The notes below the pieces were generated by a model. The model had not been told where the DNA came from, did not search any database, and saw nothing but the letters and a program-made list of their open reading frames with translations. Below are positions 46,577 to 56,742 of a stretch of 64,000 nucleotides of DNA, piece by piece. Positions within the stretch are counted from its first letter, which is position 1. Each line of letters begins with the position of its first letter. The position numbers and the translations under genes were made by a program. Source of the stretch: Ophiobolus disseminans (Eukaryota > Ascomycota > Dothideomycetes > Pleosporales > Phaeosphaeriaceae); the NCBI GenBank assembly GCA_010093685.1, contig MU006232.1:163017-227016 (forward strand). Reading direction: 5' to 3'.

Positions 46577-47385
46577 GTTGAACGACAGTATCCATCAACC
46601 GAGTCCGAGAGGATGTTATGAATGGCTTCCTCATTGTGAGAGCTATTTGCAGACATGGTGAATGACGGGAAAAACCTGGTAGTGCACGGCTCAACTGCGC
46701 TATGATCAACAGTTCACACTGCAGAAGGATTCATGTCTGCAGCCAGATGTCTTCCCATCGAGACACGACCGCAAAATCGATGATTCGAAGGTTGCTGAGG
46801 CTTTCGGATTGCCCTCGCAGTTTGCTCGAAAAAGTCTAGCTCGAAGGTGACTGAGCAAGCCAAACAGCCACACAACGCCACACGCGGCTGGAGATAGTGT
46901 AGTCATCCTACGATTCTCACGCTCCGTGTTAGACTAGCCAACTAAAGAGGGTGCGGTGGAACGAGGCGGTCCCTAGTGACTTGCCACACTTGGCGGCGCC
47001 TACAGCCCTGGAGGTGAACGTTTCGAGTGAATCCCATCCTGCAGGATACCGAATGACATCGCGTGCGTTAATCGTACAGGCCGTAAGCAAGTTTGCTGCG
47101 CGTTGAAGAGCCTTGCGTCGCGAGTGACGTGGTTTCGAGTATGGACTATCCAGCTGAAAGTACTGTGAACCCTTGATCAAAATGTCTTCTGCTTTTGTAT
47201 TGTTGTGGTGCAAACTTACCTCGTCGTTGTCGCTTGGCTATTTTCGTGGAATGATGTAGGGTGAAACTGTTGTGTATCAGGGCGGGCATGTGCACAAGTG
47301 CCACGAGGGTGGGAGTACCTAGGCAGTGGTGTGGATGCCAAGGCACTACAAATAACCAGTAAAGCGATCCTCGTATATTGCAGGA
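46577..47385. other. Intergenic region, no gene recognised
   Basis: About 0.8 kb between the surface-protein start and the 3' end of HET copy 3. Minus-strand frames at 46706-46906 and 46929-47213 lack domains and start context. Confidence 0.45.
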
Positions 47386-49392
47386 CTACCAGATGTCGAT
47401 AATGTGGGTCACCATTGACCAGTGTCTTGCCTCTCTGCCACAACAGCCACACAGGTGACCTTTTGTAGCCCGGTGCAGGTAGCACGCCCCGACAAGAATA
47501 TAATGATCATCAACCTTTCTCAGCATAAAAGGAACGTCCGCCCCGTCGATTGCCCATATGGAGTCATCTTTTCTAGGGAGTCCGATTGTCATAGCACCCA
47601 TTGATTGAGTAGTTATGAATCGCTGTGTACGATCGAAAGCTTCGAAATCGCGGTGATGAAATCTGTGCCGACAAGATGCTTTCTTCGGCTTTGTTGCGAC
47701 GCAATTGTCGCAACGAACATTTGTACGATAGTCGCCGCCGGCTGAGCACTCGGAGCAGCGAAGGCATCCGAAAGCAGCAGGCAACCTCTCGAATGGATAT
47801 TTCGAATCAAGACAATCCTCAATAGAAGGCCCCTTGAACATGCTTCTATACCGATTGGTGACGTGCACGACGTCATCGAGGTGGTGGGCGCGAACTCTTA
47901 AAAGCGAAGAATGGCAATCTGGTAGGAGGGTGAACTTTGTCATTCGCTCACAGCGATAGACCTGGTGGCGGAATTCGCGATCCCATTTGTACGAAGTGTA
48001 TAGACTTAGGTTGTACAGGAAGGCGTTATCCAGTGTTCCTTCATCCCGTCGTTCTCGGGTCAGTATCGCAGAAATTCGCTTTGTCCAGTCAATGGTAGAT
48101 CGCGTCTTCCGAGAACCACCTTCCTCGTCTGCAACCGCGAAGGTGAGCGTTTCATAAAAGGCAAGAAGTGAACTATCATCTTTCAGGAGAGGAGGCAAAC
48201 TCCAGCTTTCAGATAGCTCTTGCATCTCAGGAATGCTGAATTGTGGCGGCAGTGGATCGAAAGTGGTCTTGTCATCCCATTGTGGTACCCAAGTGGGGTT
48301 TGTCATGGGTGTGAGGTTTCCCGGAATGTCCCAACTTACGGCATGTTTCAACAGATTCAGGCAGTGATGCTCCATGATAAGATGTTGACCCACATCTGTA
48401 TAAACTTCCTCGGTAGTTGACGAATAGTCTACGGACAGAGCTTTTATGATGTGAGGCTGAACTAGCCCAAGGACCGCATAAACCTTGTCTTTTGGATCAC
48501 TTGCAGAGCAATTTCGGCTTTTTTGAAGCACCTTCAGCAGATCTTGTTCAAGCTCACTCCCTGGACACCACTGAAGAGCACTGGGAATAGCAATGCCGAC
48601 TTTTGGGAAGTAGGGTCGTAGGGCCTGAATCGAGGAAGCGGACCAACGCGTAGATTTTCCGCCCATGATCAACGTCGTGAGCTTTGCCAGTGCGATTTCC
48701 TGCAGCACCCATACGCGATCAAGATAGCGCAGGCGTAGAAATTGCCGCATGTCCGCGGTTCGTTGTCCAATATCCTTCCAAACATTTGTTTCGTGGTCCC
48801 CGTTGAGAAAGTCCATCACCCTGTCGGTAGTTTCTGAGCCCGGCCCCAAGAACATGAGGACCTGTGACGCACTGGAGTATATAGTGCTCATGAAATTTAC
48901 TTGGTGTGAGCGCTCTGAGACATTGCTCTGGTCGATGCAAATGGCGTCCACCCACAAAACGCGCTTCCGTCCTCGAAATCGTATGTGGTAAAGGGCCGCC
49001 TCACAACTTCTTGTAATTGCGATCGAACAGCCGGTTCCGCAAACGGTAATAGATCTCGACAACGAGCTGTCCCCATCTTGAGACGCCCAAGTGTATGATA
49101 GCGCTTCGTAGACAGGCTTGTCAGATAAGTTGACGTGGATGATGTCGCATACCAGTTCTTGACCAGTATGCTTTTCGTGGTCTTGATGTGGGTGGAGAAT
49201 TAACAACCTTATTTCCTGTCCCAACTCGTAGTTCAAGTGACCGTAACGATACCATTCGGTTGGATGGAGATCGAACTCTTGGGCGGGACGTGATGACAAG
49301 TCAAAAGCCGTTTCCCCGCACGCGAGGCAGCAGCGGAATCCATCAAACACTTGGATATCGTGATGGCGACAAGACGTTTTATAGATCGACAT
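47386..49392 (-). CDS. HET-domain protein, copy 3, single exon
   Basis: An intronless 668-residue frame, intact. The N-terminal Cys/His motif (CRHHDI then RCCLACGET) matches copies 1 and 4. The HET blocks are YEALSYTWAS, LWVDAICIDQ and RVWVLQEIALA, with no intron inside the last one, unlike copy 1. DPKDKVYAVLGLV and a PQWD block follow. A second Cys cluster (CLRCSEC, then RCDNC, then CRHRFHH, about residues 565-610) is extra compared with copy 1 and may bind zinc. It ends WSMVTHIIDIW. The function is presumed to be vegetative incompatibility or stress-triggered cell death; the partner is unknown. It lies about 450 bp downstream of the broken copy 4, same strand. Confidence 0.92.
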   Translation of the reverse strand: MSIYKTSCRHHDIQVFDGFRCCLACGETAFDLSSRPAQEFDLHPTEWYRYGHLNYELGQEIRLLILHPHQDHEKHTGQELVCDIIHVNLSDKPVYEALSYTWASQDGDSSLSRSITVCGTGCSIAITRSCEAALYHIRFRGRKRVLWVDAICIDQSNVSERSHQVNFMSTIYSSASQVLMFLGPGSETTDRVMDFLNGDHETNVWKDIGQRTADMRQFLRLRYLDRVWVLQEIALAKLTTLIMGGKSTRWSASSIQALRPYFPKVGIAIPSALQWCPGSELEQDLLKVLQKSRNCSASDPKDKVYAVLGLVQPHIIKALSVDYSSTTEEVYTDVGQHLIMEHHCLNLLKHAVSWDIPGNLTPMTNPTWVPQWDDKTTFDPLPPQFSIPEMQELSESWSLPPLLKDDSSLLAFYETLTFAVADEEGGSRKTRSTIDWTKRISAILTRERRDEGTLDNAFLYNLSLYTSYKWDREFRHQVYRCERMTKFTLLPDCHSSLLRVRAHHLDDVVHVTNRYRSMFKGPSIEDCLDSKYPFERLPAAFGCLRCSECSAGGDYRTNVRCDNCVATKPKKASCRHRFHHRDFEAFDRTQRFITTQSMGAMTIGLPRKDDSIWAIDGADVPFMLRKVDDHYILVGACYLHRATKGHLCGCCGREARHWSMVTHIIDIW

Positions 49393-49840
49393 CGTGCGGT
49401 GTCAGACTTTAGTAAAAGAGGGCAGAGGTTGAAGTAAGATTGCTTCAAGGCTGTGTTCGTGTGTACTGGTGGGGCAGTGCACAGCTATCTGCACGAGCAA
49501 TATCCCGCCCACATAAGCATCGTGTCAGACGAACAGCGAACAACGGGCGAGGCTGAAACATAGCCGTGAAAGTCCAGGCTACAGCGAGAGCTCGAGGCAA
49601 CATGCAGCTTATATTAAATGTAACCTTCGGTCATCCCTCTGCAGGTGTTTGCACCACTGCCGGTTCCACGTGGAGGAGAACTATGAAAGTCAACCACAAG
49701 GGTCCAATCTGTTTGAGAGACACGCCAGAATAGTTCGAGGTGTAGGCTGATATTCCCGAGAGAAGCCAACAGAGCGTTTGAGCTCACCTAACCACGTTCA
49801 AGGTAGGTAGTGAGAAGATGTGCAGTGTCGCCGCTGCTCC
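49393..49840. other. Spacer between HET copies 4 and 3
   Basis: About 0.45 kb between the 3' end of copy 4 and the start of copy 3. It carries the copy 3 promoter. No gene is seen. Confidence 0.5.
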
Positions 49841-51738
49841 TCAATATATCTCGATGATATGCGTGTGCTCGTCTTCCGGTACAGTCCCTTCCTCCCTCCA
49901 TCTGCCTTTCTTCGTTCCCGGGTTCCAGTAGTCCAGTTCCAGTGCAGCCCATAGATAACAATCGCTCACGATCCTGTACGTCTTCGACCCAACTGATCGC
50001 AAGATAAACGGTACTCTAGCCCCATCGATCGCCCATATCTCATCGCCAGATTCGAACCCAGGGCGTGCAAAGCCGACGCTGTTGCTTGTTGAGAATGTAT
50101 CTTTATCGGAACCCTGCTCGATGACTGCTACAATGAAAAGTCTCAGATTCGCCATATTGATGTTAGGAAAGGCTGTTTGATCATCCAACTCTTCCGATAC
50201 AGACGCGTCTTTCTGAAAGCATGGCAGAAGCCAAGCGTAAAACTTGAATCGCTGACAGTCCCGAACCATCTCCGTGAGATCCTTGAAGCCGACGTTGTAC
50301 AGATATCTGCTCAATTCTGTAGTGTTTTGATCGATCTGTCGATAAAATGTGCGCGGGCTTAAAAACGCGGTAGTATATTGATTGAGTTCTGAAGCCCTCG
50401 AGAGAACATCACTGGCACGGGCGTGGCTTTCTGTACCAAATCTGGAATGATGTTCAGCTCGTCAACCGTATTGACATCAACGTTCGCTCGCCACGGTCCG
50501 ATTTGTTGACCCTCAAATTGCTTGGGGATGAGCGTCCCTGGTAATTCAAAGCGTGGGTTATACTGTAATTCGGGTAGCACATGGTCCCTAGCATCCTCAT
50601 GTTCCAAGAAGGCTTGAAATAGGTCCATGATCAAAGCCGGGCCTGTAAGCCAGTCTGCATTAGATCCAGCCAGTTGGTCCCAAACGACATAAGACAAGAT
50701 GTCTAGATTACCACGAATAGATATGATAGCGATTGCAGCACTTGTATAGACAGGACCGATGTCGAGAGAGTAATTGACCGGAATGAGGGACCTGACTTGA
50801 GGGTCTATGAAACTCAGGACGGCGAATATCTTGTCTCGTGGATCCATGCATTCGCTGTCGAGACCAGCACGGAGACATGCCGCAATATCAGCGAAGCGCA
50901 TCTGATTGGGTTTCCATCTCAGTCTCAACACCCCAGGAAGACGGTAGTATCTCCGCCGAGCCAAACTGTTCATTTGATCCATAACTCCCCATGTCAGAAG
51001 AAACTCATCGTCGTTGACTAGCAGATAGGCTATTGTCGCCAGGGCGACCTCCTGAATCACCCAGGCTCAACTGAAATATCGAAGTGACAGAAGGTGTACT
51101 AGTGACTGACAAAGTATTTCTACGTTGCTCTCAATATCTATCGGAGATCCGTTGTGCAATAAGCGAAACATCTCTTTGTAACTGATCGACTCTGGTGGAA
51201 CGTGAGGATCCTGAATACATATGCACACGCTCCGAGCTTGAGAGTATACGCAATCCATGAGGCCAACTTGATGATTACGTTCGCTGACGTTACTCTGGTT
51301 TATGCATATTGCGTCGACCCAGAGCTGTCGTCTGAGCCCACGTCTCCTCAGCTGGCGGAGGACCGTGTCACAGTTTACAGTGATAGATATGTACCTGTTG
51401 TTGCCGCAGTGGAGCGACTGCGACAGGCTCGCATCACCAGCATCGGTTGCCCAAGTGTACGACACCGCTTCATAGTCTGGGCGATCTTCTAGGTTGACGT
51501 GAACAATCTCGCATTGCAAAGGATCTGTTGTTTCGCCTGGTAGTAGTACACAGAGGCGTACTTCTTGGCCGAGCCGGTAGTTGAGAGTAGCGTATTCGTA
51601 CGGTGCTGGTACAAACGCTGTTGAATCGTATGATGATTTGGGTGCTGGTGCGTCAAACACTGCTTCACCACAAGCAAGGCAACATCGCATTCCATCGAAC
51701 TTTCGGATATCTGGGTGCCGGCAAGCACTTGAGGGCAT
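49841..51738 (-). pseudogene. HET-domain protein, copy 4, with premature stop
   Basis: Starts at MPSSACRHPDIRKF, with the family Cys motif RCCLACGEA, YEAVSYTWATD and LWVDAICINQ. In the third HET block a TGA at 51067-51069 takes the place of Arg (CGA to TGA, before AWVIQEVALA). The frame is otherwise unbroken on both sides, and no intron is present at the position where copies 1 and 2 have one. The frame runs on through DPRDKIFAVLSF to a TAA at 50359. A 58-nt intron, with donor GTTTTT at about 50369, would join it to the C-terminal exon 49841-50311, which has GDEIWAIDGARVPFILR and ends HTHIIEIY. A 48-nt artificial intron could skip the stop but would delete a conserved helix. It may still be expressed as a truncated protein. 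Confidence 0.75.
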
Positions 51739-51832
51739 CGATGCAGTACAGAGCTTAGAACAGTAATGTGTATAGGTGGAGGATAGATGAAAGTTGTGCA
51801 AGGTACAGCGTCCATGAATGAGGGGCAAGTCA

Positions 51833-53176
51833 TCATGTGGCTGTGCTCGAGGAGGCAGTGCAAGTACTGCAAGCGTCGTGGGCTGCAGTTGCCCAGTCTC
51901 TCAGCGCAGCTCTCAGCTTTGCTTCCACCCCTTTTTCTACCCAGAAGTGGCCTGCTCCGGTGACCTCCACACTTGAAAAGTGAACTCGCGATGCGTCTCT
52001 CATCTGCGCACACCACGATCGGAGCTTCTTGGCGGAGGCAAACATGTCTTGATCACCATAGATTGCCAGCGTCGCGTGTTTGCTAAGCACATCTTGAAAT
52101 CGTTCTCTTGTTTTATTCCAAAATTTGTGCACTAGGGCAGGTGCTGCAAGTGTTGATGTTGGAGTTGTGAGCTGTGAAACGAGGAGATAACGTACTTCTG
52201 GCATCGTGATAGGGGAAGCATCAGTTCTCTCCAAGGATGTAACCGGGCTTTCGTCCTTGCGTCTACGGTGGCTAAGACTTCTCAACCTGTTTCCGAAGTC
52301 GACACTCAAACCTCTGTCGACACTCCTGCGTATGTCCCTACTTGTTCTTCTTTTATCTGGGCTGGTCTCCTCTCCGCCCATCGTCACCGATGGCTTCGCT
52401 CCATGCCCCTTCTTGGCTAGCCGTCTCTCTCGGTCTTTACGGCGAGCGAGATTGATCCATGCTAGATTGCTCTGATCTGCGAGCTTATGCGCCTTCAGAA
52501 CGACTTCATCGTGCGCGGAGCCGGCTATGGGCGATTCGAAGGGCTGAAGGATCATGGGAACAGGCGGGAGGTGTTTGAGTATAAGCGACCCATAGGAATA
52601 GCCTCCAAGTATAATGGTTGGAGTTTCAGCTGCCTGACCACTCGCAACTTGCTCTGATTGACCTGTCGGCGATGGCTTCGATGGAATCTCTGCCGCGAGG
52701 TTGGCATTCGATGCTGGATGTGGGCGAAGGTAGGACAAGTAATGCATGAAGAATGCAGCGAAGGATGTATAGTCGTCTAGCTCTGGCCGTCCAGACCAAC
52801 TGGTCCGACCTTGAGAACCATGTGCACCTCTATCGCTTGTCAACTGCCATGTCAAATCAAACGTGTATTCTTGGAGGTTATACCGAAAGTTGAAAGTACC
52901 AATGATCCATCCGGCCTTCAAAAACTCGTCGATCACAATGCCTACTACACGATCATCGTGACTGCCGCCCATCGGCGCGTACGGATGTGCCATAAGGATG
53001 CCTCTGGTCCGCCATAGCCTTTCGACTTCTGATCTGTCCGATTGTGGTTCATTCAGCTCATCTGGATGGAATATACGGCAATCGAGTGCCGTATCATCGT
53101 GGACGGATGGTATGGTGAAGCTGTAGAGGGGCTCGAGCGGGCGACGCATTGTGGGCCTACTCAAGACCCGTCGCAT
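51833..53176 (-). CDS. Alpha/beta hydrolase-fold protein
   Basis: An intronless 447-residue frame from the first ATG (53176); a second ATG at 53149 is also possible. The fold is suggested by GILMAHPYAPMGGS (oxyanion strand), IIGTFNFRY, the elbow GGYSYGS (Ser nucleophile), LAIYGDQDMFAS (Asp) and VEVTGAGHFWVEKG (His). An insertion of about 80 residues between the elbow and the Asp is basic and Ser/Arg-rich (NRLRSLSHRRRKDE) and probably disordered. This form is common in filamentous fungi and has no assigned substrate. Its 3' end is only 95 bp from the start of HET copy 4, same strand. Confidence 0.82.
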   Translation of the reverse strand: MRRVLSRPTMRRPLEPLYSFTIPSVHDDTALDCRIFHPDELNEPQSDRSEVERLWRTRGILMAHPYAPMGGSHDDRVVGIVIDEFLKAGWIIGTFNFRYNLQEYTFDLTWQLTSDRGAHGSQGRTSWSGRPELDDYTSFAAFFMHYLSYLRPHPASNANLAAEIPSKPSPTGQSEQVASGQAAETPTIILGGYSYGSLILKHLPPVPMILQPFESPIAGSAHDEVVLKAHKLADQSNLAWINLARRKDRERRLAKKGHGAKPSVTMGGEETSPDKRRTSRDIRRSVDRGLSVDFGNRLRSLSHRRRKDESPVTSLERTDASPITMPEVRYLLVSQLTTPTSTLAAPALVHKFWNKTRERFQDVLSKHATLAIYGDQDMFASAKKLRSWCAQMRDASRVHFSSVEVTGAGHFWVEKGVEAKLRAALRDWATAAHDACSTCTASSSTAT

Positions 53177-53556
53177 ATAATCATCGCATATCAAGTAAGA
53201 AGAGACGACAAGCAGTCTGAAGCGTAATCTCTAGTTTGTATGAATGCCACCGTGGTTGCAGGATTGTGGGGTTCCAAGGCTCCAATGCGTTGCGGAGAAG
53301 CTCCGGAGGTGCCAAGTGATTTAGTCAGCACCTCCATGCGACACCAGCTTTGGAAGGAGCTACCAGTACAAACTTCACAGACAGGGCTGACCGATCGCTC
53401 TTGCCCACTACAGCCGTTCCACGAATGTCGAACAGAAGGCTGTAGCGCTACTAGCGTCGGCGACTGCCTTGCGCATCAACTAAACTAGCCCGACAACATT
53501 GTTTCATCGATCTATCACTCACACTCGAACTACGAGCTAACCTCTAGAGCACCGCC
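53177..53556. other. Divergent intergenic region
   Basis: About 0.38 kb between two divergent start codons, presumably with both promoters. No gene is seen. Confidence 0.5.
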
Positions 53557-56500
53557 ATGCCGGCGGCAACCCCGACCTCAGTCTCTCGCTATCGACCAGC
53601 TATTCTCGCTCTAGTTGGAACTGCGGTGCTTTACGGCACATGGGTCCTCTGGAGCATCTCCCTCAATTCACCCGGCAGCAATGGCTTGCACAGAAGCAAC
53701 TCCGTGCGACGCCCGAATAGGAGTCAACAGCGCCGGCAACGTCTCAACTCGCGCTTAGACAACAGCATACCTCGCCTTGGTGAAGTCAGTGTGCATGGTG
53801 CCCAGATAGCGCTTAGTCCTCTTGACTTGATCTCGCCACACGAGGTTCGACATCTCGTTACCCAGCAGCGACCACATGCTACCTCAGGGGAACTCGAAGA
53901 TGCGTTAGAGCATGTATACAGCACTTTTCTTGATAGGCTACTTGCCTTGGTAATCTCCGCCCGGCCACCATCTCCCGCAGAAGTGGAATTGATTGCAAGG
54001 TGGGTTGCTGATCAGCATCGAATCTCGTATCTGGACAATGCTGCTGTAGCGAGGGCGGTCGAGAGACATATCTCAACCCTAGTGGACACAGGCATACCTG
54101 CGGTCGACGGTGCTGAAAGTGTCGCGCCAACAGACATACCGTGGGGGGTTGATGATGAAGATACAGAAGGCGATGGCGTGAATCTAAACGCCCAGACTCT
54201 CCAACGCACCCTCTATCATATCGCTGAAGACCGTGCACGACAGGAGGGGGTAATTCATCGAGGCATTACTTGCAACGGATGCGACGAGAAGCCCATTCGT
54301 GGCATCAGGTGGCATTGTGCCAACTGCGCCGATTTTGACTTGTGCGCAAACTGCGAAGCACTCAATTCCCATACAAAAACTCACGTCTTCTACAAGATTC
54401 GTGTACCAGCACCCTACCTAGGAACAGCCAAGCAAGAGCCGTTGTATCCTGGCAAACCACATATGATGCCGCCTTCCGTTCACTCGGCACTTAAAAGGCG
54501 GCTCGTCGCGGAAACCAATATGGAGGCAGAAGAAGTAGACGCTCTCTGGGACCAGTTCACTTGTCTTGCAGGAACAGAGTGGCTCAGCGACCCGAACAAC
54601 GTTGGGTGGGCCCTTGATCGACGTGCCTTCAACCACGCCTTCGTTCCTCGATACACCAGCTTTATCGCCGCGCCAAACTTGATATACGATCGCATATTTT
54701 CCTACTACGACTCGGACAAGAATGGCTTGATTGGGTTTGAGGAGTGGATCAAAGGTCTTGATGGCATGCATGCATCCAATGGACAGGTGAAGAGCAGGAT
54801 CGTATTCAACGGTTACGACGTTGATGGAGATGGTTACATATCACGCAAGGACATTTTGAGGATTTTTCGAGCCTACTACGCGATAGAGAAAGAAGCGACG
54901 CGGAACTACGTGGCAGAGATCACAGAGGAACTCTCGGTCCGCAATGCGTTGGACACTATCCGCTCTAGCCAGCCGCTTGGTTCAGCTTTCCCCCCTCATG
55001 GACTCGTCGGACACCATGGCCATAATGCGCATCTACGTGAGAAGAATCAGGACGATTTCGAGAACACAGACCCAGTGTTGCGCGATGACCAGCCAGATGT
55101 GGCAGACCGAGAGGAGATGCTAAGAGCTTCCAACATCCGTAATGTGGGGCTTGCAGAGCTGCCTGAGAGTGAGCAAAATCGTCTGATAACGGATAGGTGG
55201 GCCCGGAGACAATTCTACGTTGATGAAGAAGAAGGTTTTGGTCGGCCAGGTGGTGTAAACGATAACGACCACGACAACGCACGACTACAGAGAAATGACC
55301 TTGTCGATGCGGGAGAGCACTCTGAGGATCTAGCGAGTACGACCAATGAGAGCGCAGCACGACCCCGATGGTCCAGATCATCTTCCAGAGTCCGCTTCCA
55401 GGATGATGTCGATATGGAGACGCGATCAAACGCTTCGACTTCATCACGGCCGGTTGGCGAGCGATGGGGTGGATACGAGATACCGGAGCCTGAGAAAGAC
55501 TTGGGCACCGAGGTTTTATATCAAATCACGCAACAGGGCTTCAACGAGCTGCTCAACCCTTTGTTTGAGGATAAGGAAAACAATGCCATGGATGCCTCTG
55601 CCACCCGTAGCGAGCGACGTGAACTTGCAGCTTGCCTCGAGCAGATCAACGAACAGTTCAAGACTCAAGAGCTCAAACAACTTCGTGCAATCTGCAAGAT
55701 AGGTATCTTTCGATACTCGAAACTCAGCGTAGATTTGTTCTGTAACACGATGAACACTGTATCCGCCTCCAATGGTCTCAGGAGTTTATTCTATAGCAGC
55801 GACGACGTGAGCGTTGGATATGAGGAGGCTCGGAAAAGGCTATTACATACCTACTCGTCGACTCAAGACTCGCTCCTCAGCACCCTAAGCGTGCCAGATG
55901 ATTGGATAGTTGATGACATATCTCTTTGGAATACTTGGCTCTGTCGGATCCAGCTTCAAAAGGAAGTACTAGCAGCTGCTCTCGAATCTATCTCGCGTCT
56001 TGGATGGATCCCCAGCGAGTCCAGTGAAATGGCAAGTCGAGATCCCACCATGCCTCAGTTTCGGCCCAACTCTTTGGCCGATGTGATAGCGACAAGTCTC
56101 CCCACAGCCTCGGTCGATGGTTCGAGTTCACGAAACGACTCAGCTAGCATAATGACTGACACATACTGGTTCTATCCTGACGAAGAAGACATACACGCAG
56201 ACCTAAGGGGCCCTTTTTTCATCTGCTCTACGCCCAAATCTGAAGACACTGGTGCCGACAACTCGGAAACTATCGCCGAAGAAGGGGTGGCCACGCCTTC
56301 TTCACTACCAGCATTGCTCATCGGTGGCAGTTCACCGCTCGTCGTTCAGGAACCCATGCCGCCTCTGGAGGAGCCGAGCGTCGAGAGCAACGCAATCCAT
56401 TGGCGCAACTACACTAGCAATCCCATGATGTGTTTCTTACGGGTTGAGACTGAAAACAATGCCGAAGTGCTCCGATCCTCCCACAGGGCAGTAGTCCACT

Positions 56501-56742
56501 CATCGGATCCTTTCCACCCGGAGACGGACCAATCGAAACCATTATATCGGCATGTTCGCGAGCTTGCCATGGACCCCAAGTCGCCCAGTCACCATATCCT
56601 GCTTGCTAGCTTGGAAGCTGTCCAGCAAGAGATTCACGAACGCAAGGGCAGCGGTCTGATCAGCTTCGAGGAGTTTGACGAACACATGCAAGAAGGCAGG
56701 CTGCGCTTTTTGGAGTCATGGATGGAGTGGGTGAGTATATGA
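53557..56742 (+). CDS. Membrane protein with ZZ zinc finger and EF hands
   Basis: An intronless 1061-residue frame. An N-terminal hydrophobic helix (PAILALVGTAVLYGTWVLWSI, residues 14-34) is followed by a basic stretch, as in a type II or signal-anchor protein. A ZZ finger lies at about residues 236-285 (CNGCDEKPIRGIRWHCANC, then DLCANC). Two EF-hand loops follow: DSDKNGLIGFEE at 385 and DVDGDGYISRKD at 421, both with full ligand patterns. The rest is long, partly disordered and acidic, with no further domain. It ends LESWMEWVSI. A GTGAGT at 56731 could instead splice to a short 3' exon near 56805. The combination suggests a Ca2+-responsive scaffold at a membrane. The role is unknown. Confidence 0.88.
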   Translation: MPAATPTSVSRYRPAILALVGTAVLYGTWVLWSISLNSPGSNGLHRSNSVRRPNRSQQRRQRLNSRLDNSIPRLGEVSVHGAQIALSPLDLISPHEVRHLVTQQRPHATSGELEDALEHVYSTFLDRLLALVISARPPSPAEVELIARWVADQHRISYLDNAAVARAVERHISTLVDTGIPAVDGAESVAPTDIPWGVDDEDTEGDGVNLNAQTLQRTLYHIAEDRARQEGVIHRGITCNGCDEKPIRGIRWHCANCADFDLCANCEALNSHTKTHVFYKIRVPAPYLGTAKQEPLYPGKPHMMPPSVHSALKRRLVAETNMEAEEVDALWDQFTCLAGTEWLSDPNNVGWALDRRAFNHAFVPRYTSFIAAPNLIYDRIFSYYDSDKNGLIGFEEWIKGLDGMHASNGQVKSRIVFNGYDVDGDGYISRKDILRIFRAYYAIEKEATRNYVAEITEELSVRNALDTIRSSQPLGSAFPPHGLVGHHGHNAHLREKNQDDFENTDPVLRDDQPDVADREEMLRASNIRNVGLAELPESEQNRLITDRWARRQFYVDEEEGFGRPGGVNDNDHDNARLQRNDLVDAGEHSEDLASTTNESAARPRWSRSSSRVRFQDDVDMETRSNASTSSRPVGERWGGYEIPEPEKDLGTEVLYQITQQGFNELLNPLFEDKENNAMDASATRSERRELAACLEQINEQFKTQELKQLRAICKIGIFRYSKLSVDLFCNTMNTVSASNGLRSLFYSSDDVSVGYEEARKRLLHTYSSTQDSLLSTLSVPDDWIVDDISLWNTWLCRIQLQKEVLAAALESISRLGWIPSESSEMASRDPTMPQFRPNSLADVIATSLPTASVDGSSSRNDSASIMTDTYWFYPDEEDIHADLRGPFFICSTPKSEDTGADNSETIAEEGVATPSSLPALLIGGSSPLVVQEPMPPLEEPSVESNAIHWRNYTSNPMMCFLRVETENNAEVLRSSHRAVVHSSDPFHPETDQSKPLYRHVRELAMDPKSPSHHILLASLEAVQQEIHERKGSGLISFEEFDEHMQEGRLRFLESWMEWVSI

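Noticed and set aside
51067..51114. 48-nt intron that would remove the stop in HET copy 4
   Set aside because: It would delete residues that align with conserved HET sequence in the paralogues; the donor and acceptor are weak.
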